From positions 372,001 to 436,000 of the forward strand of contig NZ_JADZGI010000001.1 in assembly GCF_015865035.1 (NCBI RefSeq): DNA of 64,000 nucleotides, in the 5' to 3' direction. The position numbers and the translations under genes were made by a program. This document shows, piece by piece, positions 52,559 through 62,114 of the stretch (position 1 is the stretch's first letter; every line of letters starts with the position of its first letter). The notes below the pieces were generated by a model, which saw nothing but the letters and a program-made list of their open reading frames with translations, searched no databases and was not told the DNA's origin. Origin of the DNA: Novosphingobium aureum (GTDB lineage Bacteria > Pseudomonadota > Alphaproteobacteria > Sphingomonadales > Sphingomonadaceae).

Positions 52559-52859
52559 CCTGCCTGTTGCCCTATTTCGCCGGTGTCGTGACGGGTGCGG
52601 GTAAATTGAGCAAGTGATAACTTGATGATTGTCGTCGAGAACTAGTTCCGTGCACTTGGCTGCATAGGCAGAAAATCGGTCTTGCGATGCATCTCGTACG
52701 GGCGTTGCGTCAGTTTAACCCATTGCAACTCTTGCGAGCGCTAGTCATTCTGGTATTCGCTAGGTCGCTTTCATGAATAGCTAATACTTGAAAGTGTATG
52801 TCCGGCGTGGCCGGGCGATGGTGAGTGCTGCGCTGTCGCGTGCTAAGGAGCAGTCCGAG
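52559..52859. other. AT-richer leader before the peptide gene
   Basis: No gene is seen in these 301 bases. They are noticeably poorer in G+C than the flanks. An imperfect inverted repeat GTATTCGCTA/TAGCTAATAC (52753-52762 with 52778-52787, one mismatch) lies about 80 bases before the peptide start, and the Shine-Dalgarno AAGGAG is at 52845-52850. The stretch probably holds the promoter of the following three genes. Confidence 0.5.
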
Positions 52860-53033
52860 GTGTCTCAGGAAAAACAACATGGTCCAGCCCGGATCAGTCC
52901 GAGCCTCTTGCCTGACCTCGCCAGTCCCACCGCCTTTTTCGGTACCCGTGCCGACCCGCGCGTGATCAGTCGCGGCGAGGCAGATCGCGCCGTGGCGCTG
53001 GGCTGTCTGTTCCCGCTTGAGCGCGGTAACTGA
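52860..53033 (+). CDS. 57-residue peptide of unknown function
   Basis: A GTG start nine bases after a perfect AAGGAG opens a 57-residue frame. The product has a polar N-terminus (MSQEKQHGPARISPSLLPDL), a short middle with AFFGTRADPRV and a C-terminus ending ALGCLFPLERGN with a single cysteine. There is no signal peptide or membrane segment. It is 16 bases before two overlapping genes for paralogous cupin-like proteins. It could be a modified-peptide precursor, a small regulator or an antitoxin-like partner; none of these is shown. Confidence 0.6.
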   Translation: MSQEKQHGPARISPSLLPDLASPTAFFGTRADPRVISRGEADRAVALGCLFPLERGN

Positions 53034-53049
53034 CGGGGCGAACCGGACC

Positions 53050-54030
53050 ATGTCATTGCGCGAACCCCTCGCGGCCCTGCGCCGCGACGATGGCGAGTGG
53101 CGGGCCGGGCAGGCCGCGCTCGAGCAGGCGCTTGCGGCCTGGCGTTCCGACCCGTCGATGGCATCGGTGCTCGAGGCAATGGAGCGTTTCGCTGCGGGCG
53201 AAACGCTCGCCGGATGTCGGCCGCTGGCTGCGCTGTTCCAGAGTGGCAACGAGGCGGCGAGCCTGCTCGTCGAGCGTTTCGTATCGGGGACCCTTCTCGC
53301 GCTGGATGCGCATCCGCTCGGACAGATGCCGCTGGCCTACGCCCCGGGCGACGTGGTTGCCATGCTGGTACTGGCGCGTTGCGGTACGGCCAGTCTGACG
53401 CTGAGCTGTTTCGATGGCTGCGAGCTGGCGCGCGCTGAGCCGCGAGCGAGCGTCGTGTTCGAGCCGGTGGAAAGCTGGTCGCGCGTGATCGCGGGCTCGG
53501 GGACGGGGGAGCTGATCATTGGCGAGCCGACTGCGGCAAGCGACACGCTCGTCCTGCAACGCCGGGAGCTCGAACTCGCATCCGATTCGATCCACCATCG
53601 CATTGGTGCCCGCGAGAAACTGCACGTGCGTTCCGCTTCCGGAGCCATGCTGGTCCTGCGTCTCCAACGCGCACTTCCGGGCGAGGCGGTGGTGCGCGAA
53701 CATGCGCTGGCGGATGGTCGCCTGGTGCATCGTGCGGCAGCTGCCGCCGACGACAGCCGGCGTGAACTGGCGATGGCGACCCTGCGCGCGATGGAGCGTC
53801 GCGACGCGGTGCCTGGCATGCGCGCGATCGCCTTGGGCCGGGGCGAGGTCTCGCTGCGCTGGCAGGCTTTGCGTGAACTGCTCGTGCTCGACCTCGATGC
53901 GGGCCTCGATGCCATCGATGCGATCGCTGCTGCGAGCGACGATCCCCTGTGCGCGCATGTCGGCACATTGCGCGAAGCGGTCGAGAGACAGAACGGCGAC
54001 GAAACGCAAGGTGGCTCATGGCCGAGCTGA
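53050..54030 (+). CDS. Cupin-like plus helical-repeat protein A, unknown function
   Basis: The 326-residue protein has no named domain that I recognise. A beta-rich middle (about residues 85-215) aligns by eye with the cupin part of the next gene's product: ELELASDSIHHRIGAREKLH here against [20 protein letters not shown] there. The metal-binding HDH motif of the latter is missing, so it is probably not an enzyme. The last third (about 245-315) is helical and HEAT-like. The start is ATG 53050; a TTG at 53017 would overlap the peptide gene. Its end overlaps the next gene by 13 bases. Confidence 0.65.
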   Translation: MSLREPLAALRRDDGEWRAGQAALEQALAAWRSDPSMASVLEAMERFAAGETLAGCRPLAALFQSGNEAASLLVERFVSGTLLALDAHPLGQMPLAYAPGDVVAMLVLARCGTASLTLSCFDGCELARAEPRASVVFEPVESWSRVIAGSGTGELIIGEPTAASDTLVLQRRELELASDSIHHRIGAREKLHVRSASGAMLVLRLQRALPGEAVVREHALADGRLVHRAAAAADDSRRELAMATLRAMERRDAVPGMRAIALGRGEVSLRWQALRELLVLDLDAGLDAIDAIAAASDDPLCAHVGTLREAVERQNGDETQGGSWPS

Positions 54031-54929
54031 TCACTCTTGGCGAGAGCGGCGTCGCCACGCCCGAGCAATGCCGGTCCGGGATGAGCGGTCCGGGCTTTGA
54101 TCCGGAGGAATCGGGCAGCCTCGAGAATGCCGCGCGCTGGCTGGCACGGCTGGGCAACAACCGCGATTTCCTCGGCGACATCCTCGTCGATGCTCTGGCC
54201 GGAACCGGGGCGGGGACCTCGGACGCGCTGGCCGGGCTTGGCGGCAACGCGGTGATGATCTGTCCGCCCGGCGAGGGCAACTTCTTCATCGTCGCGCAGA
54301 TATGGCCGGGCATCGAGGACCATGCCTATCGTGTCAGTGGCCCCGCACCGTTCGATTACGACAGGGCGCACGACCACACGTTCGATTTCCTCCAGCTGGG
54401 TTACTTCGGACCCGGCCTGGAAATGGAGGCTTGGACTTACGAGGCTGCGCAGGTCGAGGGCCATGTCGGTGAGCGGGTTGCGATCACGCCGGCGGAAAAC
54501 CTCGTGCTCGAACCGGGCATGATGGTGCGCTACCGCGCAGGCCGCGACATTCACCGGGTGCAGCCTCCCCGCTCGCTGGCGGTCACGCTGGCGCTGGCCC
54601 ACAACCACGCGGTGCATGGCTGGCTGGAGCATTATCAGTTCGAGATCGCCGACGGGTCGAGCGCGATCATCGCCGCGCGCCACGGCGGGGGGCCGAGCGA
54701 GGCATTCCTGCGCATCGCGGTCGGGCTGGGCGGCGAAGAGGCACTCGATCTTGCGGAGCGGTTCGCGCGCCACCATCCCAGTGATCGCATGCGGCTTGCG
54801 GCGTGGCGTGCGCTCGTCGCACAGGCTCCCGACGATGCCGCGCGCGATGCGCTCTGGGCTCAGGCGGAACGCGGCGGCAGTCGGCTCGTCGCGCGCCATG
54901 CGCAGGCCATGCGCCGGAGCGGGCGCTAG
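54018..54929 (+). CDS. Cupin-like plus helical-repeat protein B, unknown function
   Basis: The 303-residue protein has a cupin-like core with a first motif [20 protein letters not shown] and a second motif [14 protein letters not shown], giving three histidines that could bind a metal. The C-terminal 90 residues are helical, HEAT-like ([20 protein letters not shown]). It is a paralogue of the preceding protein, which has lost the HDH. The start ATG 54018 lies inside the end of the preceding gene with AAGG seven bases upstream. Its stop overlaps the ruvX stop by four bases. Confidence 0.7.
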   Translation: MAELITLGESGVATPEQCRSGMSGPGFDPEESGSLENAARWLARLGNNRDFLGDILVDALAGTGAGTSDALAGLGGNAVMICPPGEGNFFIVAQIWPGIEDHAYRVSGPAPFDYDRAHDHTFDFLQLGYFGPGLEMEAWTYEAAQVEGHVGERVAITPAENLVLEPGMMVRYRAGRDIHRVQPPRSLAVTLALAHNHAVHGWLEHYQFEIADGSSAIIAARHGGGPSEAFLRIAVGLGGEEALDLAERFARHHPSDRMRLAAWRALVAQAPDDAARDALWAQAERGGSRLVARHAQAMRRSGR

Positions 54930-55393
54930 AACATCCCGCCGGCAAGGGCGTCGATCGCAGCCTGCAGGATCACCGTAGCGGCAGCGGAATCGATGCGCTC
55001 CTTGCGCTTGGCGCGGCTCATGTCCTGATCGAGCAGCCCGCGTTCGGCCCCCATCGTCGACCAGCGTTCGTCCCACAGCAGGATCGGCAGGCCAAGCGCG
55101 GCGAGGTTGCGGGCATAGGCGCGGCTCGATTGCGAGCGCGGGCCTTCGGAACCGTCCATGTTGAGGGGTAGACCGATCACGATGCCGCGGACAGAACGGT
55201 CGTGCACGAGCGTCTCGAGCAGGGCCTTGTCGGCGCCGAACTTGCCGCGCTTGAGGGTCTTTCCGGGCGTGGCGAAGTTCCAGCCTGCATCGCAGAACGC
55301 GGTGCCGATGGTCTGCGTGCCGAGGTCGAGAGCCATCAGCGCGCCGCCCTCGGGCAGGGCATCGCGAAAGTCGAGGGTGCCGGTGGTGATCAC
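54926..55393 (-). CDS. ruvX: Holliday junction resolvase-like YqgF/RuvX
   Basis: The 155-residue RNase H-fold protein has the conserved [40 protein letters not shown] and [10 protein letters not shown]. Members act in pre-16S rRNA 5' maturation, and the fold is shared with resolvases. It follows the DUF3089 gene with a four-base overlap, at the end of a minus-strand run that begins near lepB. Confidence 0.92.
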   Translation of the reverse strand: MITTGTLDFRDALPEGGALMALDLGTQTIGTAFCDAGWNFATPGKTLKRGKFGADKALLETLVHDRSVRGIVIGLPLNMDGSEGPRSQSSRAYARNLAALGLPILLWDERWSTMGAERGLLDQDMSRAKRKERIDSAAATVILQAAIDALAGGMF

Positions 55394-56598
55394 GGTAAGG
55401 TCTCCGAAGGCTCCTGCGGGCTGCGCGGCAGGCGGCCAGACAGCTCGGGCGGGGCACGGTCCTGTTCGGCGGTCCAGGCGGTGAGGCGCTTGCGCACGTC
55501 GCCGCGCAGGTTCTCCCAGAACAGGGTGATGTCGTAGACGTGGTAGTTATTGCCCGGCATCACGTACTCACCCATGTCGAGCTTGGGCGGCGCCCCGATG
55601 TGGAGGAAGCCGTCCATGCCGCAGCCTGCCGGGACCACTTGCGGTTCGAGCGTGCCGGTGCGCTTGGCGAAGTCGGGCACCAGCGTTCCCAGGTTCGCGG
55701 CGGCACCGCTCTGCCCGTCCTGCGAGCCGGTCAGCGGATTGGTGCACAGGAAGGCACTGCCCGCGAGAGGCTTGCCATCGAGGCCGGGACGGCGGGCATA
55801 GCCCTTGAGCAGCATCTGGGTATCGGCAGGGTCGGCGACCGAGAGCCATGAGAGCACGCAGTTCGACTGATCGTCGCTGGTGCAGGCGGGCAGCCCCATC
55901 GCGGGCAGGTCGTGTTCGAGCGACACCGGCCAGCCTGCGAGATAGGCCGCAGCGATGCGCGGGGCGAGCGGCGTGTTCGCGACATGGTCGCGCAGCAGGC
56001 GGCGCAGCAGCAGCGCGCCCTGGCTGTGCCCGACGAGCACGATCGGGCCGCGCGGGTTTCTGGCCGCGAATACGGCAAAGGCGCTCTCGATGTCACGATA
56101 GGCGAGGTCGAGGGCCTCTTGCGCATCGGGGCGGTCCGTGAAGAAGGCGCCGATCGTCGCCTGACGATAGCGCGGGCTCCAGACCGTTCCTGCGGAAGTG
56201 AAGGCGCTGCCCATGGCCTGCACGAACAGTGCCGCACGATCGTTGGCCTCGCTGTTCTCGAGCGGCGCGTTCCAGGCGGACTTTTCGAGAAAGCTGGTGG
56301 GGTGGATGAAAAACACGGCCGCGCGCTGGGTGCCGCGGGGCGGCTCGCTCGCGCCGGTGGGGAGCCAGGCAGCAGGGTCGCTCCAGTCCGTGCCGTGTCC
56401 TTGTGCGGCGAGCGGTCCCGAAATCCACATCGCCGGCTTGTCCCAGACATTGCCGGGGAGCGGTTCCAGCGCCTCGAAGTCGCCCCCGGGCACGAAGGTC
56501 AGCTCGGTGAGGTCCTCGGCGAAGAAGGTCAGCGCCAGACGCCCTGCGACGAAGAGCACGAGGAGAACCGCGACGACATAGAGGAACTTGCGAGCCAT
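55390..56598 (-). CDS. DUF3089 alpha/beta-hydrolase-like protein
   Basis: The 402-residue protein has an N-terminal membrane or signal segment and the serine-hydrolase elbow GHSQGA in [16 protein letters not shown]. Conserved DUF3089 segments are [11 protein letters not shown] and LSWLSVADP. The protein is likely periplasmic and membrane-anchored. The substrate is unknown. Its stop overlaps the ruvX start by four bases. Confidence 0.85.
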   Translation of the reverse strand: MARKFLYVVAVLLVLFVAGRLALTFFAEDLTELTFVPGGDFEALEPLPGNVWDKPAMWISGPLAAQGHGTDWSDPAAWLPTGASEPPRGTQRAAVFFIHPTSFLEKSAWNAPLENSEANDRAALFVQAMGSAFTSAGTVWSPRYRQATIGAFFTDRPDAQEALDLAYRDIESAFAVFAARNPRGPIVLVGHSQGALLLRRLLRDHVANTPLAPRIAAAYLAGWPVSLEHDLPAMGLPACTSDDQSNCVLSWLSVADPADTQMLLKGYARRPGLDGKPLAGSAFLCTNPLTGSQDGQSGAAANLGTLVPDFAKRTGTLEPQVVPAGCGMDGFLHIGAPPKLDMGEYVMPGNNYHVYDITLFWENLRGDVRKRLTAWTAEQDRAPPELSGRLPRSPQEPSETLP

Positions 56599-56630
56599 GG
56601 TTCAGCGTCTTGCCGCTTGGGCCGCGCGGG

Positions 56631-57812
56631 TCAAGCGTCGCCCTGCGGTGTAGCGGTTTCGCGCGCCCGGTCGAGGAGCGCCTCGTCGACCTCGTCCTCG
56701 CCGATCTCCCGGGTCGGGGCGATGTTGCGCGCGGCTTCGCGTTCGAGCCAGATCTTGATCATCGCGACAAGCGGATCGGCAAGGGCGAGGCCGATGAGGC
56801 CGAACAGGACGCCCATGATTAGCTGCGCCGCGAGGACGAGAGCGGGCGGCAGGTCGACCGTCTTGCGCGCGATGATCGGCACGATCAGGTAGCCGTCGAT
56901 GAGATGGACCACGAGATAGACGAAGATCGTGTAGAGCCCCATCTCGACACCGCCGGAAAAGCCCACGAGGACCATCACCGCGCCGGAGATCGGCGCGCCG
57001 ATGTTGGGCAGGAAGGCCAGCAGTGCGGTGATCAGGCCGAGCAAGGCGGCCATCGGCACGCCGTAGGCATCGAGCATGGCGTATGTGAACACGCCCTCTA
57101 CCGCCATGCCGATCACCCGGCCCATGAGCAGGCGGCGCAGTGCAGCGCCCATGGTCTGCGCGGTGACTTCGAAGTGATCGCGCCGGTCGACCGGCAGCAT
57201 CCAGCCCACGCCGCGGCGATAGAGGCGCGGCTCGAGCGCGAAATAGATGCCCAGAACGAGGATCAGGAACAGCGTCGTCATCGCGCCGATGAGGCCGCCC
57301 ACGACCGCGGTCACCTGGCCGATACCGCCCATCGCCTCGCGCGCCATGGTGCGCAGGTCGACTTCGGTGACGTTGATGCCGTGGCCGCGCAGCCAAGCAA
57401 TCGCGCGGATGTACTGTCCTTCGATCGTGGCGGGCAGTTCGGCGGCCTGCACCGCGATCTGGCTACCGGCAAAGCGTGCGAGCCAGATGGCCGCGAGCAG
57501 CGCTGCGATGATCACGAGCAGCACGCACCAGGTCCGCCCGATCGGCAGGACGCGGCGCAGCAGCCGCGCGCCGCCGTCGAGCAGGGCGCCGAAGACGATG
57601 CCGCCGAAGACCACCAGCAGCGGGCGCGAGAGCAAGATTGCGAGTGCGAAGAGCAGCAGCACGCCGATCCACACGAAGGCCTTGCGCGCCTCCTGCCGGA
57701 CTACGGGATCGGTGATGTCGGTCGGGCCCACCCGGCGCACCCTTGCGGCGTGCTCGTGCGTGGAACCGCCAGCGCTTTCGGGCGCGGGATCGATGTCGCC
57801 CGAGGCGTTCAT
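56631..57812 (-). CDS. AI-2E/PerM family permease
   Basis: The 393-residue inner-membrane protein has about seven to eight helices and the family motifs (LPNIGAPISGAVMVLV, GLALADPLVAMIKIWLEREA). Members are called AI-2E transporters by homology to TqsA or antiporters in other species; no substrate is implied here. Its ATG overlaps the lepB stop by four bases. Charged, poorly conserved N- and C-terminal tails flank the helices. Confidence 0.85.
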   Translation of the reverse strand: MNASGDIDPAPESAGGSTHEHAARVRRVGPTDITDPVVRQEARKAFVWIGVLLLFALAILLSRPLLVVFGGIVFGALLDGGARLLRRVLPIGRTWCVLLVIIAALLAAIWLARFAGSQIAVQAAELPATIEGQYIRAIAWLRGHGINVTEVDLRTMAREAMGGIGQVTAVVGGLIGAMTTLFLILVLGIYFALEPRLYRRGVGWMLPVDRRDHFEVTAQTMGAALRRLLMGRVIGMAVEGVFTYAMLDAYGVPMAALLGLITALLAFLPNIGAPISGAVMVLVGFSGGVEMGLYTIFVYLVVHLIDGYLIVPIIARKTVDLPPALVLAAQLIMGVLFGLIGLALADPLVAMIKIWLEREAARNIAPTREIGEDEVDEALLDRARETATPQGDA

Positions 57813-58735
57813 CGCGCCGCCGCGGCTGCGTCGATCGGCGGGCGCAGGCTGGTGAAGGCGCGTCCGTCGCGCAGTGCGCCCCACCAGGACAGCGGGTTCC
57901 AGCTCTGGCTGCCGTCGAGCGAGAAGGTGATGAATTCGGCACGTCCGCCGATGTCCGAGAGCGGTACCGGCCCGCCGAGGCCGCCGCCATGCATCCCGCC
58001 CCAGTCCTCGAACGGGGCACGGCTGTCGGCGGAGCGGTCGCGGTCGTCGCCCATCAGGAAGACGTGACCTTCGGGCACGGTGATCTCGGCATAGTTGTCC
58101 AGACGCTGATCGATATAGTCGATCACCCGGTAACTCGCTCCGTTGGGCAATGTTTCACGGTAGGTCGGCAACTCGTAGACCATGCGGCCGCTGGGCAGGC
58201 GCGTGAGGTACTGCTCGAAGCCGCGGTAGCACTCGCCCGGCTCCTGTCCCTCGCACTGGAGCTTGGGATCGGCATCGATCTGCACTGCGGGGACGACCTC
58301 GCGCCTGATGAACTTGCCGTTGAGACGAATGCGGCCGTCGACGACGGCAATGCGGTCTCCGGGAAGGGCGACGACGCGCTTGATCAGGTCGGCCTTGCGG
58401 TTGCCCGGAACGACGATGACGATGTCGCCGTATTCGGGGGTCTTGCCGAAAAGCCGCCAGTCGCCGCGCGGGAGCAAGTGGAAGCTGATCGAGGACCAGT
58501 TCCAGCCATAGGCATACTTGGAAACCACCAGCCGGTCACCGACCAGCAGATTGGGCATCATCGAGATCGAGGGGATGTAGAACGGCTTGGCGACGAACGA
58601 ATGAAACGCCAGCACGCCCAGCAGCATCAGCACGAGGCCGCGAACCTCGTGCCACCACTTGACCTTCTCCTCGTGGCCTCCGGTGGGGCTGGCCGAACCT
58701 TCGTCTTTGCTGGTCTCGGGGCGGTTTTCGGTCAT
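57809..58735 (-). CDS. lepB: Signal peptidase I
   Basis: The 308-residue enzyme cleaves signal peptides on the periplasmic face. Catalytic Ser58 is in IPSISMMPNLL and Lys119 in LIKRVVALPGD. A membrane anchor (residues 32-48) precedes them. The C-terminal GDDRDRSADSR motif is also present. The ATG overlaps no gene; acpS ends 17 bases upstream. It is followed with a four-base overlap by the AI-2E-type gene. Confidence 0.95.
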   Translation of the reverse strand: MTENRPETSKDEGSASPTGGHEEKVKWWHEVRGLVLMLLGVLAFHSFVAKPFYIPSISMMPNLLVGDRLVVSKYAYGWNWSSISFHLLPRGDWRLFGKTPEYGDIVIVVPGNRKADLIKRVVALPGDRIAVVDGRIRLNGKFIRREVVPAVQIDADPKLQCEGQEPGECYRGFEQYLTRLPSGRMVYELPTYRETLPNGASYRVIDYIDQRLDNYAEITVPEGHVFLMGDDRDRSADSRAPFEDWGGMHGGGLGGPVPLSDIGGRAEFITFSLDGSQSWNPLSWWGALRDGRAFTSLRPPIDAAAAAR

Positions 58736-58752
58736 TTGGGAGGGCAATCGAT

Positions 58753-59169
58753 CTACTCGGCAACAGGGGTAAGCGGGCGCGCTTCGATGATGACGAAGGC
58801 CTGCGCCCATGGGTGGTCGTCGGTGAGCGTGAGGTGAACCACCGCCTTGTGACCCGCAGGTGTCATGGCGGCAAGGCGATCGTGCGCGCCACCGGTCAGG
58901 GCAAGGGTGGGAGCGCCAGCGTCGTCGTTGATCACGCCGATGTCGTGCATGAACACGCCCGCGGTGAATCCGGTGCCAAGCGCCTTGGAAAAAGCCTCCT
59001 TGGCGGCGAAGCGCTTGGCCAGCGTTCCTGCGCGGGTGTGCGGGCGCAGGGCCGCACGGGCACGCTCTGCCTCGGTGAAGATCCGGCGCTCGAAGCGTTC
59101 GCCGAAACGCTCGAGCGAATTCGCGATGCGCTCGATGCTGCACAGGTCCGAGCCAAGGCCGATGATCAT
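58753..59169 (-). CDS. acpS: Holo-acyl-carrier-protein synthase
   Basis: The 138-residue enzyme transfers 4'-phosphopantetheine from CoA to acyl carrier protein. It starts [15 protein letters not shown] with the metal-binding Asp8, and holds [16 protein letters not shown] with the catalytic glutamate. Its ATG overlaps the end of the small membrane-protein gene by four bases, in the cluster pyrE, pdxJ, acpS, lepB. Confidence 0.95.
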   Translation of the reverse strand: MIIGLGSDLCSIERIANSLERFGERFERRIFTEAERARAALRPHTRAGTLAKRFAAKEAFSKALGTGFTAGVFMHDIGVINDDAGAPTLALTGGAHDRLAAMTPAGHKAVVHLTLTDDHPWAQAFVIIEARPLTPVAE

Positions 59170-59444
59170 CGCCGGCTCCGGCGCCGCGCGCGGTGTTCGT
59201 CGAGCCGGGCGCGCAGGCGCTCGATGGCTGTCAGCGTCGGTCCCGAGAGCACGAAGACGACGAACCCCCAGCCGATCATGCCGAGACCCGAGAAGATCGG
59301 GTGAACCTCGAAGGGACGGTTCGCGCGCGCATCGCTCCACAAGGCAAGACCGGTGATCGTGCAGGCGATGACGGGCACGACGAAGAGGCAGACCAGCCGA
59401 ATCCGGCGCCGCAGGCGGTCGAAGTCGGCGCGCGGGCGGTTCAC
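59166..59444 (-). CDS. Small two-helix membrane protein
   Basis: The 92-residue product has two hydrophobic stretches ([20 protein letters not shown] and [20 protein letters not shown]) with a basic C-terminus. Its start overlaps the pdxJ stop and its stop overlaps acpS, which argues that it is a real gene. No function is recognised. Confidence 0.7.
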   Translation of the reverse strand: MNRPRADFDRLRRRIRLVCLFVVPVIACTITGLALWSDARANRPFEVHPIFSGLGMIGWGFVVFVLSGPTLTAIERLRARLDEHRARRRSRR

Positions 59445-60184
59445 CGCACTTCGTCCATCAGCGTGCGCATGCGCAGGATGCTCGCCTCGAGCCCGGTGAA
59501 GATCGCCTCGCCGATGAGGTAGTGACCGATGTTGAGCTCGGCGATCTGCGGGATGGCCGCGATCGGCTGGACGTTGTCGTAAGTGAGGCCATGCCCGGCG
59601 TGCGGCTCGATCCCGTTCTTGGCGGCCAGCGCGGCCATGTCGGCGATGCGCTTCACCTCGATGGCGACGTCGGCGCCGGTGGCGTGCGCATATTCGCCGG
59701 TGTGCAGTTCGACGACGGGCGCGCCCAGCTTCATCGCCGCCTCGATCTGGTGCGGTTCGGGAGCGATGAACAGGCTGACGCGGATGCCCGCATCGCTCAA
59801 CCGCGCGACCAGCGGGGCGAGGCGGTTGTGCTGGCCTGCTGCATCGAGACCGCCCTCGGTGGTGCGCTCCTCGCGCCGCTCGGGCACGATGCAGGCCGCA
59901 TGCGGGCGATGCCGGAGTGCGATCTCGAGCATTTCCTCGGTCGCGGCCATCTCGAGGTTGATCGGCAGGCCGGTCGCATCGGCGACGCGCGCGAGGTCCT
60001 CGTCGCGGATGTGGCGGCGATCCTCGCGCAAGTGCACGGTGATCCCGTCGCCGCCCGCGCGCGCGACGATCTCGGCGGCGCGCGCCGGATCGGGATGCGC
60101 GCCGCCGCGTGCGTTGCGGATCGTGGCGACGTGGTCGATGTTGACGCCAAGGCGCAGGCGGGCGGGGTTATGGACGCTGGTCAC
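59441..60184 (-). CDS. pdxJ: Pyridoxine 5'-phosphate synthase
   Basis: The 247-residue TIM-barrel enzyme closes the pyridoxine ring in vitamin B6 synthesis. The family start [18 protein letters not shown], then [14 protein letters not shown] and the phosphate-binding [14 protein letters not shown] are present. pyrE lies 87 bases upstream in the same direction. The following membrane-protein gene overlaps by four bases. Confidence 0.96.
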   Translation of the reverse strand: MTSVHNPARLRLGVNIDHVATIRNARGGAHPDPARAAEIVARAGGDGITVHLREDRRHIRDEDLARVADATGLPINLEMAATEEMLEIALRHRPHAACIVPERREERTTEGGLDAAGQHNRLAPLVARLSDAGIRVSLFIAPEPHQIEAAMKLGAPVVELHTGEYAHATGADVAIEVKRIADMAALAAKNGIEPHAGHGLTYDNVQPIAAIPQIAELNIGHYLIGEAIFTGLEASILRMRTLMDEVR

Positions 60185-60271
60185 GATGCATCTCGCGTGG
60201 TTGTGAGCGGGTCGGCATCGCGCCGGGAACCGGACGAGGGCAAGCCCCGGCCAGTGCCCGGCGAGACGCGA

Positions 60272-60856
60272 TCAGGACTGGACGCGGCTGCCCGGCTTGA
60301 CGGCCTGGGTGCCCGCCAGTTCGGGGGGCAGCTCGTCGGGGGCATAAGTCGGGAAGCTGAGCGCGACGAGCGGGAAATAGGGGACGCCAAGGTCCACTTC
60401 GCCCGCCGAGCGGTCGACCAGCGAGGCCGCGGCGATGACTTCGCCGCCAGCCGCCTCGATCGCCTTGATCGCCTCGCGGCTCGACTTGCCGGTGGTGACC
60501 ACGTCCTCGACCATCAGCACCTTGTCGCCCGGCTCGAGGCTGAAGCCGCGGCGCAGCTCGAAAGTACCCTCGGGGCGCTCGACGAACATCGCATCGACCT
60601 GCAGTGCGCGGCCCATTTCCTGGCCGATGATCACGCCGCCCATCGCGGGCGAGACCACCTTCTGGATCTGCTTGCGCACGTCGTGGGGCAGCTTGGCCGC
60701 CAGCGCCACGGCGAGTCTGCCGGCGCGGTCGGGGTTCATCAGGACCCGGGCGCACTGAAGGTAGTGCGCGCTGTGACGTCCGGAGGACAAGAGAAAATGT
60801 CCTTCCAGCAAGGCCTTGCTGGCCCGGAACTCGGCGAGGACCTCTTCTTCCTGCAT
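60272..60856 (-). CDS. pyrE: Orotate phosphoribosyltransferase
   Basis: The 194-residue enzyme makes orotidine monophosphate in pyrimidine synthesis. The PRPP motif VLMVEDVVTTGKS and the start LLEGHFLLSSGRHSAHYLQC are typical of the short alphaproteobacterial form. AAGGA lies about ten bases before ATG 60856. It is probably the first gene of a run of pyrE-pdxJ-acpS-lepB and followers. Confidence 0.95.
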   Translation of the reverse strand: MQEEEVLAEFRASKALLEGHFLLSSGRHSAHYLQCARVLMNPDRAGRLAVALAAKLPHDVRKQIQKVVSPAMGGVIIGQEMGRALQVDAMFVERPEGTFELRRGFSLEPGDKVLMVEDVVTTGKSSREAIKAIEAAGGEVIAAASLVDRSAGEVDLGVPYFPLVALSFPTYAPDELPPELAGTQAVKPGSRVQS

Positions 60857-61062
60857 TTCGGTCAATTCCTTCGTGTCATTTCGATAGGGCTGGCGCCTTG
60901 TTACTGCGCCGTTTCGTGAATTTTCCCCTAGAGGCGCTTGAGGCAGGCGGCAAGCGCGCGTATAGGCAAAGAGGGAAGGGGGGCAAAAGCCTCCGCATTT
61001 GGGGTGCGTGCAGGCGGGGCGATTCGCGTGTACGTTCGATAAAAAGACGGAAACGCTAGAAC

Positions 61063-62082
61063 ATGATATCCGGTCAGATCGCCCGTTCCGTGAGCCTTGG
61101 CGCAAAGGCTCTCGCACTCTCCGCCACCAGCGTTTCGCTTTTCGCTGCTGCGCCTGCCTTCGCGCAGGACGCCGCTGCGGGCTATACGCCGATGAAGCCG
61201 ACGCAGGGCGTCGGCATGCCGAGCGAGGCGGGGCTGGGCTTCCAGGACCAGTATTCCAAGATCGGTGAATACGGCGCCTGGATCCACAATATCGTGCTCA
61301 TGCCGATCATCACCGTGATCTGCGTCTTCGTGCTCGCGCTGCTCGTCTGGGTCGCTGTGCGCTACAATCGCCGCGCCAACCCGGTCGCCTCCAAGACCAG
61401 CCACAACACCGCGATCGAGATCGTCTGGACGATCCTGCCGGTGTTCATCCTGCTCGGCATCGCGGTCCCCTCGATCGACCTCATCGCCAAGCAGTACAAG
61501 CCCGCCCCCAAGAGCGCGCTCACCATCAAGGTCACCGGCAACCAGTGGTTCTGGACTTACGGCTACCCCGACAATGGCGACTTCGAGGTAATCTCGAACA
61601 TGCTCAACCTGCCGGGCCAGCCGGTCGTCAACAACGGCATCCGCGAAGTCGGCTCCGAGCCCTGGGACGGTCCCTCGCACCTCGAGGTCGACAACCGCAT
61701 GGTCGTGCCGGTGGGCGAGCCGATCCGCCTGCAGATCACCGCCGCCGACGTGATCCACTCGTTCGCCGTACCCTCGCTGTGGTTCAAGCTCGACGCGGTG
61801 CCCGGACGCATCAACGAGCGCGTGCTCATGGTCGAGAAGCCGGGCGTGTACTACGGCCAGTGCTCCGAGCTTTGCGGCGCGAAGCACGGCTACATGCCGA
61901 TCGCGGTCGAGGCGCTCCCGCGTGACAAGTACAACGCGTGGGTCATGACCCACGCCGGCGGCGTGATCGACGGCCAGGAGGCGCCTGCCGCCGCCGAGGC
62001 CGCACCCGCCGAACAGCCCGCGGTCGATACCGTGCCCGTGGATGCTGGCGTGGCCGAGGCCACCGAAGCTCCCGTCGAGTAA
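61063..62082 (+). CDS. ctaC: Cytochrome c oxidase subunit II (aa3 type)
   Basis: The 339-residue subunit has a signal peptide (cut after PAFAQ), two membrane helices and a CuA domain. Its ligands are His232, Cys267, Glu269, Cys271, His275 and Met278 ([12 protein letters not shown]). The Ala/Glu-rich tail after residue 300 has no cytochrome c domain, unlike the caa3 copy. It is the first gene of ctaC-ctaD-ctaB and is divergent from pyrE. Confidence 0.96.
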   Translation: MISGQIARSVSLGAKALALSATSVSLFAAAPAFAQDAAAGYTPMKPTQGVGMPSEAGLGFQDQYSKIGEYGAWIHNIVLMPIITVICVFVLALLVWVAVRYNRRANPVASKTSHNTAIEIVWTILPVFILLGIAVPSIDLIAKQYKPAPKSALTIKVTGNQWFWTYGYPDNGDFEVISNMLNLPGQPVVNNGIREVGSEPWDGPSHLEVDNRMVVPVGEPIRLQITAADVIHSFAVPSLWFKLDAVPGRINERVLMVEKPGVYYGQCSELCGAKHGYMPIAVEALPRDKYNAWVMTHAGGVIDGQEAPAAAEAAPAEQPAVDTVPVDAGVAEATEAPVE

Positions 62083-62114
62083 GCCCAGCGCAGGCAAGGA
62101 TAAGGTTCACCAAG

